Positions 9,900 through 18,842 of a stretch of DNA of 64,000 nucleotides are shown here, piece after piece. The notes under the pieces are model-generated. The model worked only from the letters and a program-made list of their open reading frames with translations, was not told where the DNA came from and did not search any database. Made by a program: the position numbers and the translations under genes. Each line of letters begins with the position of its first letter. The first letter of the stretch is position 1. Source of the stretch: Allobosea lathyri (lineage in GTDB: Bacteria; Pseudomonadota; Alphaproteobacteria; Rhizobiales; Beijerinckiaceae). Location: assembly GCF_900108245.1 (NCBI RefSeq), contig NZ_FNUY01000012.1, positions 116,606 to 180,605 on the forward strand. Reading direction: 5' to 3'.

Positions 9900-10803
9900 C
9901 ATCGACGCCGGACAGATCGATCGCGGCCGCGTTGCCACGCAGGACCACAGCGAGGGCATGGCCTATCTCGAGACGCTGCCAAGGCGTGTCGTCACGACCT
10001 ATATTCCGCTGCTCCTGATCCTGATCGTGCTGCTGTTTCCATTCTACTGGATGGCTTTGACCGCGGTTAAGCCCGACGAGCAGCTGATCGACATGGAGCG
10101 GGTCAATCCGTTCTGGACGTGGACGCCGACCTTCAAGCACATCCACAAGCTGCTGTTCGAGAGCGACTACCCACGCTGGCTCTGGAACACGATGTTCATC
10201 GCGAGCTGCGCCACCTTCATCTCGCTCGTGGCCAGCGTGCTCGCCGCCTATGCGATCGTGCGCCTGCGCTTCAAGGGGGCGGTTACGGTCGGCGCGCTGA
10301 TCTTCCTGGCCTATCTGGTGCCGCCTTCGATCCTGTTCATTCCGCTGGCGACGGTGATCTACAAGGTCGGCCTGTTCGATACCCCGCTGGCGCTGATCCT
10401 GGTCTATCCGACGATCCTGATCCCGTTCTCGACCTGGCTGCTGATGGGCTACTTCAAGACCATTCCCTACGAGCTCGAGGAATGCGCCCTGATCGACGGC
10501 GCCAGCCGCTGGCAGATCCTGACCAAGATCATCCTGCCACTGGCGGTTCCCGGCCTGATCTCGGCATTCATCTTCTCGTTCACGCTGTGCTGGAACGAGT
10601 TCATCTACGCGCTGACCTTCCTGTCATCGACGCAAAACAAGACGGTGCCGGTCGCGATCGTCAACGAGTTCGTCGACGGCGACATCTATCGCTGGGGCTC
10701 GCTGATGGCCGGCGCGCTGGCGGGATCGCTGCCGCTGGTGATCCTCTACGCCTTCTTCGTCGAGCACTATGTGTCGGCAATGACCGGGGCGGTGAAGGAG
10801 TAA
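9892..10803 (+). CDS. carbohydrate ABC transporter permease (MalG type)
   Basis: A 303-residue permease and partner of the preceding one. It has six predicted membrane segments, the first being YIPLLLILIVLLFPFYWMAL. The EAA loop reads ECALIDGASRWQILTKIILP, and the C-terminal WNEFIYALTFL is typical of MalG-like proteins. I prefer the ATG at 9892, inside the end of the upstream gene. It is the last transporter gene; a palindromic repeat separates it from the following dehydrogenase. Confidence 0.95.
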   Translation: MSSIDAGQIDRGRVATQDHSEGMAYLETLPRRVVTTYIPLLLILIVLLFPFYWMALTAVKPDEQLIDMERVNPFWTWTPTFKHIHKLLFESDYPRWLWNTMFIASCATFISLVASVLAAYAIVRLRFKGAVTVGALIFLAYLVPPSILFIPLATVIYKVGLFDTPLALILVYPTILIPFSTWLLMGYFKTIPYELEECALIDGASRWQILTKIILPLAVPGLISAFIFSFTLCWNEFIYALTFLSSTQNKTVPVAIVNEFVDGDIYRWGSLMAGALAGSLPLVILYAFFVEHYVSAMTGAVKE

Positions 10804-10840
10804 CTGTTTCGGGCTAACCTTGCCTTTCGTTCCACCCGCG

Positions 10841-10948
10841 CCGTCATCCCGGACGCAGCGAAGCGAAGCTCCGGGATCCATCATGGGGCGCTGAACTCTA
10901 CGATGGATTCCGGATCGGCGCCGCTACGCGGCTTGTCCGGGATGACGG
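10841..10948. repeat. palindromic intergenic repeat (CCGTCATCCCGGA type)
   Basis: Terminal arms CCGTCATCCCGGA (10841-10853) and TCCGGGATGACGG (10936-10948) are exact 13-bp complements, with further complementary GC-rich blocks inside. The 108-bp unit sits between the permease and the next gene and resembles REP/RIME-like elements widespread in Bradyrhizobium, Bosea and relatives. It could fold into a long hairpin and insulate or terminate the operon. Confidence 0.75.
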
Positions 10949-10971
10949 TGGAGTCAAAAGAGCTTCACTGA

Positions 10972-11880
10972 ATGACCTCCACCTCCACCTCCACCTCCAT
11001 CGCCTTCGTCGGACTCGGTGCCATGGGGGCGCCGATGGCCGAGAACCTCGTCAAGCGGCAGTTCCGCGTCACCGGGTTCGACATGCGCGAATCCGCGCGC
11101 GACGCGCTTGTCGCTGCGGGCGGCCATGCGGCGGCAAGCGCCGGCGCTGCCGCAGAAGGCGCGGATGCGCTCGTCCTGATGGTGGTCAATGCGGCCCAGG
11201 CGCGCGCAGTGCTGTTCGAGGCCGGCGCACTGGCGGCGCTCGCGCCGGGCGCCAGCGTCATCCTGATGGCGACGTGCCCACCCGGCGAGGTCGAGGCCAT
11301 GGCCGCCGAGGTCACGGCGTCCGGCCGCCATTTCGTCGATGCGCCCGTCTCGGGTGGCGTCACCGGAGCGCGCGGGGCGACGCTGTCGATCATGGTCGGC
11401 ACGCCGGCCGATAGCTTTGCCCTCGTTCGCCCGGTGCTGGAGGCTCTGGGCGACAAGGTCTTCCATGTCGGCGAGAAACCGGGGCAGGGCGCCACGGTGA
11501 AGACGGTGAACCAGCTGCTCTGCGGCGTTCACATCGCAGTCGCCGCCGAAGCCTTGTCTCTGGCCGAGAAGGCCGGCATCGATGGCCGCCTGCTGTTCGA
11601 GATCATGGGCGGCTCGGCTGCGTCGAGCTGGATGCTGAGGGATCGCGGGCCGCGCATGCACGAGCCCGACCCGATGGTGGCGAGCGCGGTCGATATCTTC
11701 GTCAAGGATCTCAGCATCGTGCTCGATGCCGGGCGCGCGGCCAAGACCGCGCTGCCCCTGGCCGCGGCCGCCCACCAGATGTTCCTGGCGGCATCGGGAC
11801 TGGGCCATGGCGCGCGCGACGATTCACAGGTGGTACGGGCCTATCGCGCACTCAACGCCAAGCCCGCCAATGATCCGTGA
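10972..11880 (+). CDS. NAD(P)-dependent oxidoreductase, 3-hydroxyisobutyrate dehydrogenase family
   Basis: A 302-residue beta-hydroxyacid dehydrogenase. The Rossmann motif FVGLGAMGAPMAENL starts near residue 13, the substrate motif is DAPVSGGVTGARGATL, and the catalytic Lys lies in GATVKTVNQLL. The family includes 3-hydroxyisobutyrate, tartronate semialdehyde and L-threonate dehydrogenases; genes beside sugar transporters often act on 4-carbon sugar acids. The first codons after the ATG are four in-frame copies of ACCTCC, encoding a Thr-Ser repeat, which is unusual. It probably belongs to the catabolic unit of the upstream transporter. Confidence 0.92.
   Translation: MTSTSTSTSIAFVGLGAMGAPMAENLVKRQFRVTGFDMRESARDALVAAGGHAAASAGAAAEGADALVLMVVNAAQARAVLFEAGALAALAPGASVILMATCPPGEVEAMAAEVTASGRHFVDAPVSGGVTGARGATLSIMVGTPADSFALVRPVLEALGDKVFHVGEKPGQGATVKTVNQLLCGVHIAVAAEALSLAEKAGIDGRLLFEIMGGSAASSWMLRDRGPRMHEPDPMVASAVDIFVKDLSIVLDAGRAAKTALPLAAAAHQMFLAASGLGHGARDDSQVVRAYRALNAKPANDP
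10975..10998 (+). repeat. in-frame hexanucleotide repeat (ACCTCC)4
   Basis: Four perfect tandem ACCTCC units directly after the ATG of the dehydrogenase gene encode (Thr-Ser)4. Copy-number change by slippage would lengthen or shorten the N-terminus by two residues without shifting the frame. Confidence 0.85.
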
Positions 11881-11975
11881 GCATTTGCGCCCTTCATGAT
11901 CGCAGGAGCATAGCGGCTGCGCCCGTTTTGTTCGACAACCGGCCGAGCGTGACGTTGAGAGCGGCGCGAAGGTCG

Positions 11976-13052
11976 TCAGCGCTTGGGTGGCGCCGTCGTT
12001 CCGCGCACCACCAGTTCGGGGGTCAGCAGCAGACGCCGCGTCGGCGCATGCGGCTCAGTGATGCGCCTGATCAGGAATTCCGCCGATTTGCGACCCATCT
12101 CCTCCTGGAAGTTCTTGATCGTCGTCAGCGCGGGATACCATTGCGCCGCCTCCTGGACGTCGTCGCAGCCGACCAGCGAGAAATCGACGCCAGCTTCCAG
12201 CCCGCGATGGCGCAGGCCCAGCATCGCGCCGAAGGCAGTGAGGTCGTTGAAGCAGATGGCGGCAGTCGGGGGATCGTCGACATCGAGCACGGCGTGGATG
12301 CCCTTGAGGCCGTTCTCGCGCGTGCCGGACGCCGAGTAGACGAGCGCGGGATCGAGCGGCATGTCGTGGCGATCCAGCGACTGGCAATAGCCGGAATAGC
12401 GGTTGCGGCCGGTCGAGATGTTCTGGTTCTCGCCGAGAAAGGCGATGCGGCGATGGCCGAGCGCGATGAGATGCTCCATCGCCAGCAAGGTGCCCTGGCG
12501 GTCGTCCGAGCCGACGAAATCGAGGTCGAGCTCGGGGATCTCGCGCGAAAGCTGGACGAGCGGAACGCCGGCCGCGATCAGATGCCCGAAGGTTTCGGCG
12601 GTGCTGGCGCTGGCGGCGCAAATGATCATGCCGTCGGGCCGGTATTCCTTCAGCGTGTTGAGCACGCGGTCCTGCCGTTCCAGATTCTCTGCATAGGTGC
12701 CAAGCAGGATCGAGCGGCCATGGGCGGCGGCGGTTTCCTCGATCGCCGCCAGCAATTCGGCGAAATACGGGTTGGTGATGTCGTGGAAGCCGACGCCGAG
12801 GATGTTGGTGCGGTCTGTCCTGAGCGAGGCGGCGCTGCGGTTGTAGCTGTAGCCCATCTCGCGCGCGCTTTGCTGAACGCGCAGCCGCGTGGTTTCTGCC
12901 ACCAGCGGCGAGCCGCGCAGCGCCAGCGAAACCGTGGCGGTCGAGACCGAGAGATGATCGGCGAGGATCTGCAGGGTGACGCGGCCGCGCGCGGCAGGCC
13001 CGGAGGCCTGTTGCGTGGAAGAGCTGGGTTCGGGCGGGCCATTGGCCGTCAT
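11976..13052 (-). CDS. LacI family transcriptional regulator
   Basis: A 358-residue LacI-type repressor. The helix-turn-helix covers residues about 24-70 (VTLQILADHLSVSTATVSLAL, with the hinge helix further on near NRSAASLRT). The periplasmic-binding-protein-like effector domain runs from about residue 80 (NILGVGFHDITNPYFAEL) to the end. It includes the FCND-like AAICFNDLTAFGAM and the terminal TPELVVRGTT. The start at 13052 is the best ATG, but a start further upstream cannot be excluded. It is divergent from the second dehydrogenase gene, so it likely represses that gene and perhaps the wider sugar-acid cluster. Confidence 0.94.
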   Translation of the reverse strand: MTANGPPEPSSSTQQASGPAARGRVTLQILADHLSVSTATVSLALRGSPLVAETTRLRVQQSAREMGYSYNRSAASLRTDRTNILGVGFHDITNPYFAELLAAIEETAAAHGRSILLGTYAENLERQDRVLNTLKEYRPDGMIICAASASTAETFGHLIAAGVPLVQLSREIPELDLDFVGSDDRQGTLLAMEHLIALGHRRIAFLGENQNISTGRNRYSGYCQSLDRHDMPLDPALVYSASGTRENGLKGIHAVLDVDDPPTAAICFNDLTAFGAMLGLRHRGLEAGVDFSLVGCDDVQEAAQWYPALTTIKNFQEEMGRKSAEFLIRRITEPHAPTRRLLLTPELVVRGTTAPPKR

Positions 13053-13155
13053 GACGCGCGTCTCCGGAGGCGGAAGCAAGACCTTGCGACCTGCCCCGGG
13101 TCCGGCCGTTCCGCTACGTTCCACGTCATTCTCATATAAACCGGAGGAATTGAAG

Positions 13156-14067
13156 ATGAGCACAGCCAAAGAGTCGATCGGCTTCATCGGTGTCGGTCTG
13201 ATGGGCCAGGGCATGGCCCGAAATCTCGTCGACAAGGGTTTCCCGCTGACCGTGATGGGCCACCGCAACCGCAAGCCGGTGGAGGAGCTGGTCGCCGCCG
13301 GGGCCAAGGAAGCGAAGACTCCGAAGGAGCTCGCGGCGAACGCCACGATCATCTTCCTCTGTGTCACCGGCTCGGCCCAGGTCGAGGCGGTCGTGAATGG
13401 GCCAGACGGCATTGTCGCCGGCGCAAAACCCGGCACCGTGATCGTCGACTGCTCGACCTCCGATCCCGGCTCGACGATCAGGATCGCCGCCGAACTGGAG
13501 GCGAAGGGCCTGCATCTTGCGGATGCGCCGTTGGGCGGGACGCCGGCGCAGGCGGCGCTGGGCCAGCTTTCGGCGATGATCGGCGCGGCGCCCGAGATCT
13601 TCGCCCGCATCAGGCCGGCCTGCGAGGCTTGGGCCCAGAAGGTCGTGCATCTCGGCCCGGTCGGCGACGGGCATAAGATGAAGCTGCTCAACAACTTCCT
13701 GTCGATGGGTTATGCGGCGATCTATGCGGAGGCGCTGACGCTGGCGCAGAAGATCGGCATCACCCCGCAGACCTTCGACAGCGTGTTGCGCGGCAGCCGG
13801 ATGGATTGCGGCTTCTATCAGACCTTCATGCAATATGTGCTGGAGCGGGACCGCGACGCGCACAAGTTCACGCTGGTCAATGCGCTGAAGGATGTGCGCT
13901 ATCTGGAGAGCGTCGCCAACGCGGCGGGCGTGCCGAACCCGGTCGGCAATGCCGTGAAGAACGTCTTCGCCTCGGCGGTGGCGGCCGGCAAGGGTGACGA
14001 CTACGTGCCGATGCTTTCCGACTGGGTCGCGTCGCAGAACGGCGTTTCGCTGGCGAAAAAGGGCTGA
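13156..14067 (+). CDS. NAD(P)-dependent oxidoreductase, 3-hydroxyisobutyrate dehydrogenase family (second copy)
   Basis: A 303-residue enzyme of the same family as the one at 10972 but clearly a different paralogue. It has the Rossmann motif GFIGVGLMGQGMARNL at residues about 8-23, the substrate-binding DAPLGGTPAQAALGQL and the catalytic Lys in GHKMKLLNNFL. It is longer at the C-terminus (YVPMLSDWVASQNG). I chose the ATG at 13156, behind a strong GGAGGAA site. It is divergently paired with the LacI-type regulator, which is likely its controller. The substrate is not predictable. Confidence 0.93.
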   Translation: MSTAKESIGFIGVGLMGQGMARNLVDKGFPLTVMGHRNRKPVEELVAAGAKEAKTPKELAANATIIFLCVTGSAQVEAVVNGPDGIVAGAKPGTVIVDCSTSDPGSTIRIAAELEAKGLHLADAPLGGTPAQAALGQLSAMIGAAPEIFARIRPACEAWAQKVVHLGPVGDGHKMKLLNNFLSMGYAAIYAEALTLAQKIGITPQTFDSVLRGSRMDCGFYQTFMQYVLERDRDAHKFTLVNALKDVRYLESVANAAGVPNPVGNAVKNVFASAVAAGKGDDYVPMLSDWVASQNGVSLAKKG

Positions 14068-14077
14068 GGGAAGCCTC

Positions 14078-14875
14078 TCACAGTCGGGCGAGAAGGCGCG
14101 CGAGCGGGGCGGAGAGGCCGGTGCTGTCCACCGCCGCCGGCAAAGCGAAATCCCCGCTTTCCGGCTTGGCGGGGGCGTGTTTCAGGGCCGCGAGAACTGC
14201 GGCGGTTCCGGTTTCCACCGAGCAGAGCACGGGGATGTCGACATGGGGCTGGACGCGTGCGGCAAGGCCGGCGAGGCCGGCGCCGCCGAGGATGACCGCG
14301 CCCGCGCCGTCGCGGTCGGCGGTTCTGCGACAGGCCTCGGCGAGCAGGGCGATCGAGCCATCGGGATCGCGCGCGATATCGGCGCCGGTCGGCGCGACGG
14401 TCTCCACTGCGGCCAGGCGGTCGCCCAATCCCAGCATCGCGACGAATTCGTTGAGGATCGGACCCCAGCGCTCGCCGCCGGTGACGATCGAGAACCGGGC
14501 GGCCTTCGCGGCTGCCGCGTGGCAGCTTGCTTCGGCCATGCCGATGACGGGTACGCGTGCGAGTTCCCTCAAGGCAAATAGTCCGGGATCGCCGAAGCAG
14601 GCGAGATAGATCGCGTCGCAACCCTCGCCATGCTCCGCATAGGCATCGAGCGCGGCGTGCGCCGCGACAACGCCGGCGCTACGGCTTGCGATGTATTGCG
14701 CCCCGAAGCGCCCGGTGGCGGGCACCAGCGTGGCGCCGGCCGGGAGATGCGGCGTGACGACCTGCACGAGCAGGTCGGTCATCTCCGGCATGGTGTTGGG
14801 ATTGATCAGCAGGATGCGCAAAGTGGCCCCAGCGTTAGGGTCTAGGCCGATGGTCTCCCGGCCGTAAGCCGTCAA
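14078..14875 (-). CDS. aspartate/glutamate/hydantoin racemase family protein
   Basis: A 265-residue cofactor-independent racemase of the Asp/Glu/hydantoin family. It has the N-terminal strand RILLINPNTMPEMTD and the two catalytic cysteines expected of the fold: one in IYLACFGDPGL (about residue 92), the second replaced by Gly in AVILGGAGLAGL, where many members have Cys. The missing second Cys suggests altered specificity or another lyase/isomerase reaction. It lies 30 bp downstream of, and on the same strand as, the DadA-like oxidase, which points to D-/L-amino acid or hydantoin-type compound catabolism. Confidence 0.88.
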   Translation of the reverse strand: MTAYGRETIGLDPNAGATLRILLINPNTMPEMTDLLVQVVTPHLPAGATLVPATGRFGAQYIASRSAGVVAAHAALDAYAEHGEGCDAIYLACFGDPGLFALRELARVPVIGMAEASCHAAAAKAARFSIVTGGERWGPILNEFVAMLGLGDRLAAVETVAPTGADIARDPDGSIALLAEACRRTADRDGAGAVILGGAGLAGLAARVQPHVDIPVLCSVETGTAAVLAALKHAPAKPESGDFALPAAVDSTGLSAPLARLLARL

Positions 14876-14905
14876 CTGAACGAAGACAACCGCTTAATGC
14901 GGGTA

Positions 14906-16162
14906 TCAACGCGGGCTGACGAAGCGCGCGGGGCTGTAAGGCTGCGCGCTTGCAAAGCTCTTCGTCCCCGTCATGAGGTCCGCGACGAGCCGCCCTGTCA
15001 CGGGGCCGAGCGTGAAGCCGTGATGAGCATGGCCGAATGCGAACCAGAGCCCGTCATGGCGAGGCGCCTTGCCGATCACCGGCAGCATATCAGGCAGGCA
15101 GGGTCGCGCGCCTCGCCAGGGCTGCGCATCCAGCCGGCGACCGAGCGGCATCAACCGGCGCGCGACCTGTTCGGCGCGATCGAGCTGCCGGGGATCGGAC
15201 GGTGCATCGCGCTCCGCCAGTTCGATGCCGGTGGTGAGGCGAATGCCGCGCTCCATCGACGACAGCACGAATCCGGCTTGCGCATCGCAAATGGGGTGGA
15301 GCGGGAGGGCTCCATCAACCGCCTCATAATGCATGTGGTAGCCGCGCTTGTAGGCGAGCGGAAAGTTGTAGCCCAGCCGCCGACAGAGATCGGCCGACCA
15401 CGGCCCCAGCGCCACGACCACCTCATTTGCGCGCTGCCCGGCGCCGGATGAGGAGAGGTGCCAACCGCCTCCATCCTGCTGAAGGGTCTGGGCGTCGCCG
15501 GTTTCGATCCGGCCGCCCCTCGCTGCAAACAGCGCCGCATAGGCACGCGTGACGGCGCCGGGATCGCTGACGGTCATGGGATCGCGCCAATGCACGCCAC
15601 CAGCAATGTCGCCGATCAGGCTCGGTTCGCGTCGCTTCAGTGTCGGCCCATCAAGCACATCGTAGAGGAGCTTGTGGGCTTTCAGCGCTTCGGCGGCCTT
15701 TGCAGCATCTTGCAGACCCTTGTCCGAGCGATAGAGTTCGATCCAGCCGCCGTCACGCATCAGGTTTTGCGTGCCCGCAGGCCCGGTGAAACGGGCGTGC
15801 TCGCTCATGCAGAGTTCGATCAGGGGAAGCATGGCGCGAGCGGCCTCGTCCAGCCGTTCGGGTGCAGAATGCCACCAGTAACGCGCGAGCCAGGGCAACA
15901 GGCGCAGCAGCGTCGCGGGGTTGTAGCGCACGGCGATCGAGCGGTTCGTCGCATAAGCCAGCAGCGTCGGCAGATCGCGCGGGAAGGCATAGGGGACGAC
16001 GGAGGACCGCTCGATCAGGCCGGCATTGCCATGGCTGGTTTCGCCGCCCGGCTCGCCACGGTCGACCAGCAATACGGTGCGGCCGCGCTCCTGCAGGTGC
16101 AGGGCGATGCTGACCCCGACGATGCCGGCGCCCAGCACGATCACATCGCTGTCTTGCTTCAT
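14906..16162 (-). CDS. FAD-dependent D-amino acid dehydrogenase-like oxidoreductase (DadA family)
   Basis: A 418-residue DAO-family flavoprotein. The N-terminal FAD dinucleotide motif is VIVLGAGIVGVSIALHL, followed by the GETSHGNAGLI block typical of DadA. The C-terminal GLWFAFGHAHHGFTLGPVTG provides the second flavin contact. Such enzymes oxidise D-amino acids or secondary amines to oxo acids and pass electrons to the respiratory chain. It is divergent from the RpiR regulator and a peptide-type transporter, and followed by a racemase. The set suggests uptake and degradation of an unusual amino acid or small peptide. Confidence 0.92.
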   Translation of the reverse strand: MKQDSDVIVLGAGIVGVSIALHLQERGRTVLLVDRGEPGGETSHGNAGLIERSSVVPYAFPRDLPTLLAYATNRSIAVRYNPATLLRLLPWLARYWWHSAPERLDEAARAMLPLIELCMSEHARFTGPAGTQNLMRDGGWIELYRSDKGLQDAAKAAEALKAHKLLYDVLDGPTLKRREPSLIGDIAGGVHWRDPMTVSDPGAVTRAYAALFAARGGRIETGDAQTLQQDGGGWHLSSSGAGQRANEVVVALGPWSADLCRRLGYNFPLAYKRGYHMHYEAVDGALPLHPICDAQAGFVLSSMERGIRLTTGIELAERDAPSDPRQLDRAEQVARRLMPLGRRLDAQPWRGARPCLPDMLPVIGKAPRHDGLWFAFGHAHHGFTLGPVTGRLVADLMTGTKSFASAQPYSPARFVSPR

Positions 16163-16314
16163 CTCGTGATCACGCGCCGACGGGCTCCCCTTGCGTCCAT
16201 GGTGGCGGACGCAGCCAAGCAGGGCCCCACAAATCGACGTAATGCAAGAAAAATAAAATGCATTGACTGGATGACAGAAAAGTTTCTTGAATGGGCATCC
16301 GCTTGGGAGTGCCG

Positions 16315-17193
16315 ATGCCCCAGACCCTTCGCCAGAGACTGCAGGCCTGTCTCACCGTCGGCTCCAAAGCCGACAAGGCGCTGGCGAGCTATATGCTGGC
16401 GCAGATGCCGAGCCTGCCATTCGAGACGGCGGCAAGCCTTGCTGAGAAGGTCTCGGTCAGCGAACCGACTGTCGGGCGTTTCTGCCGGACGCTGGGCTAT
16501 AAGAGCTTCAAGGACCTCAAGCGGGGGCTGGGCCAGGACATCGGCGACAAGCCCTGGCTGATCAGCGACCGCCTCCGCGACTTTCAGCAGCGCAGCCTTG
16601 CCGGCAACGACCAGCTCGGGCGGAGTCTCCAACTCGAAATCGCCGGTCTGGTCGCGGTCTACGAACTGGCGCAGACGGAGGAATGGAAGCGCGTCGCCAA
16701 GCGTCTGGCGACAGCGTCGGCCGTCTATGTCACCGGCTTTCAGACCGAGCGCGGGCTTGCGCAATATCTCGCCAACCAGCTGCAATATCTGCGCGACGGG
16801 GTTCATCACGTCGATCTCGCCGCCGGCAATTTCTCCGAAATCCTGCTTTCGGGCGGTGCCTCGCCCTGCCTCGTGATCTTCGAAGCGCGGCGTTACTCGC
16901 GCATGGCCAAGCTCCTGGCGCGCGAGGCGAAGCAGGCCGGCATCGGCACGACCTTGGTGACCGATTCCTTCTGCGACTGGGGCCGCGAGCTGGTCGACGA
17001 AATGTTCGTGGTCTCGACCGAGGTCAACCAGTTCTGGGATTCGACCGCGCAGATGGCGAGCCTTTCCAGCCTGCTGGTGAACAGCGTCTTCGTCGAGCTC
17101 GGCCCGCAGGTCGAGGAGCGGATGAACCGGATGGCGTCTCTGTATGGCCGCTTCACGGGCCATGTCGGCGACGGCTCGGGGCCGGCGAGCTAG
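16315..17193 (+). CDS. MurR/RpiR family transcriptional regulator
   Basis: A 292-residue regulator. The N-terminal RpiR helix-turn-helix covers residues about 1-78 (AASLAEKVSVSEPTVGRFCR, then LGYKSFKDLKRGL). The C-terminal SIS sugar-isomerase-like domain covers residues about 120-260 (VYVTGFQTERGLAQ, VIFEARRYSR, TLVTDSFCDWG). I chose the ATG at 16315, preceded by GGGAG, over the upstream ATG at 16291. It is divergent from dadA and directly upstream of the ABC transporter operon, so it probably regulates both in response to an amino-sugar or sugar-phosphate-like ligand. Confidence 0.93.
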   Translation: MPQTLRQRLQACLTVGSKADKALASYMLAQMPSLPFETAASLAEKVSVSEPTVGRFCRTLGYKSFKDLKRGLGQDIGDKPWLISDRLRDFQQRSLAGNDQLGRSLQLEIAGLVAVYELAQTEEWKRVAKRLATASAVYVTGFQTERGLAQYLANQLQYLRDGVHHVDLAAGNFSEILLSGGASPCLVIFEARRYSRMAKLLAREAKQAGIGTTLVTDSFCDWGRELVDEMFVVSTEVNQFWDSTAQMASLSSLLVNSVFVELGPQVEERMNRMASLYGRFTGHVGDGSGPAS

Positions 17194-17238
17194 GCGGCCG
17201 TTTCAGCACTTCAAAAAACAAAAAGGGGATATCTGGAC

Positions 17239-18807
17239 ATGAAGACAAGTTTGAAGACGGTAATACTGGCCACGGGTCTAAGTGCTCTGGCTGCCGGCGC
17301 TGCGGTTGCGCAGGAAGCGACTTTCGTCATGACGGCCCGGCTGGTCGGTGCTCCCACCTACAACCCGATCAAGGCGACCAAGCTCAATACGGCGACGACG
17401 CTGATTTACGATCGGCTGGTCGTGCAGGATGCCGACCAGAGCTTCCATGGCCAGCTCGCGGCCTCCTGGGAGGCGTCGCCCGACGGCCTGCAATGGACCT
17501 TCAAGCTCAAGCCCGGCGTGAAATTCCACAATGGCGAGCCCTTCAACGCCAGGACGATCGAATGGTGGGTGCCCCAGTTCAAGGGAACCGAGAACGCCTT
17601 CACCGTCGATGCGATCGAGCGTGTCGAGGTCGTCGACGATTTGACCGTGCGCTTCCACATGAAGCACCCCGACCCGAACCTGCTGTTCAATCTCGCAAGC
17701 TCGTTCATGTGCGTTCCCGAGCCGAAATCCTATCAGGCGCTCGGCGACAAATTCGGCGTGACCGAAGCCGTCGGCACGGGCCCCTACAAGATGCAGCAGT
17801 TCAGCGTCGGCCAGCAGACCGTGCTCGTGCGCAATGACGACTATGCCTGGGCGTCCGACCTTTCGAAGAACCAGGGTCCGGCCAAGTTCAAGAAGCTGAC
17901 ATTCCGCGAGATCGCGGAGGAATCGACCGCCTATCTCGAACTCAAGACTGGCGGCGCGGATCTGCTCGTCAACGTTCCCGTCGATTTCCTGCCGCGTATC
18001 CAGGCGGACAAGGCGGCCAAGCTGATCACGATTCCGGGCACGGAGGTGGTCTACATGCCGATCAACACCAGTGTCGAACCCTTCACCGACATCAAGGTCC
18101 GCGAGGCCACCGCCTTCGCGATCAATCAAAAGGAGATCATGGCGAGCCTCTACGGCGGCGTTGGCGCCGTTGCCGACACCTTCCTGATCTCGTCGCTGAA
18201 GGAGGCGCAGGTCGATCCCAAATACAAGATCGGCTTCGACATCGAACGCTCGAAGCGGGTATTCGAGCAGGCCGGCTGGAAGCTCGGCTCGGATGGGATC
18301 CGCGCCAAGGACGGCAAGCGTCTCGAGGTCAAGCTCTGGGCCCAGAACGGCACCGAGTTCAAGCGCCTGACCGAGATCGTCCAGGCCCAGCTCAAGGCCG
18401 TGGGCATGCGAGCGGAGATCACCATTCTCGACTCCGGCACGATCAACTCGCAGTACCGCAAGAAGACCGAGCATCAGCTCGCCGTCCGCTCCTATCTCTG
18501 GACCAATGCCGATATCGTCGACTGGTTCTTCAGCGCCAAGCGGCTGGGCTATCCAAACGTCTCTATGTTCAACGACCCGGAAGCCGAGCGGCTGAACGAC
18601 ATCGCGATGAACAAGTCGAAGACCTGGGATGAGCGCGTGGCGAATTTCACCGCCTACCACGCCTATGTGCTCTCGCAATATCCGGTCGCACCGATCTATC
18701 AGCCGGTCCAGAGCTTCGCCCATGGCCGCAAGATCGTGATGCCCGAGACAATCCGCGGCACGGGGCTTTACGGCCCGTCCATGCTCGACATCGCACCCGC
18801 CAACTGA
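17239..18807 (+). CDS. ABC transporter substrate-binding protein (family 5, peptide/opine type)
   Basis: A 522-residue periplasmic binding protein. It has a classical Sec signal peptide (residues 1-25, ending AVAQE). The family-5 signature is visible as YDRLVVQDADQSFHGQLAASW and WTFKLKPGVKFHNGEPF. The late region (YLWTNADIVDWFFSAK) is typical of DppA/OppA-type proteins. It is followed by two permease genes but no ATPase gene in this window, so ATPases must come from elsewhere. The neighbouring M81 peptidase-like gene and DadA/racemase genes suggest that the ligand is a peptide, opine or amino acid conjugate. Confidence 0.94.
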   Translation: MKTSLKTVILATGLSALAAGAAVAQEATFVMTARLVGAPTYNPIKATKLNTATTLIYDRLVVQDADQSFHGQLAASWEASPDGLQWTFKLKPGVKFHNGEPFNARTIEWWVPQFKGTENAFTVDAIERVEVVDDLTVRFHMKHPDPNLLFNLASSFMCVPEPKSYQALGDKFGVTEAVGTGPYKMQQFSVGQQTVLVRNDDYAWASDLSKNQGPAKFKKLTFREIAEESTAYLELKTGGADLLVNVPVDFLPRIQADKAAKLITIPGTEVVYMPINTSVEPFTDIKVREATAFAINQKEIMASLYGGVGAVADTFLISSLKEAQVDPKYKIGFDIERSKRVFEQAGWKLGSDGIRAKDGKRLEVKLWAQNGTEFKRLTEIVQAQLKAVGMRAEITILDSGTINSQYRKKTEHQLAVRSYLWTNADIVDWFFSAKRLGYPNVSMFNDPEAERLNDIAMNKSKTWDERVANFTAYHAYVLSQYPVAPIYQPVQSFAHGRKIVMPETIRGTGLYGPSMLDIAPAN

Positions 18808-18842
18808 CGCTGCTGGACACCGGCACCTGAGGGGAGTGGACC

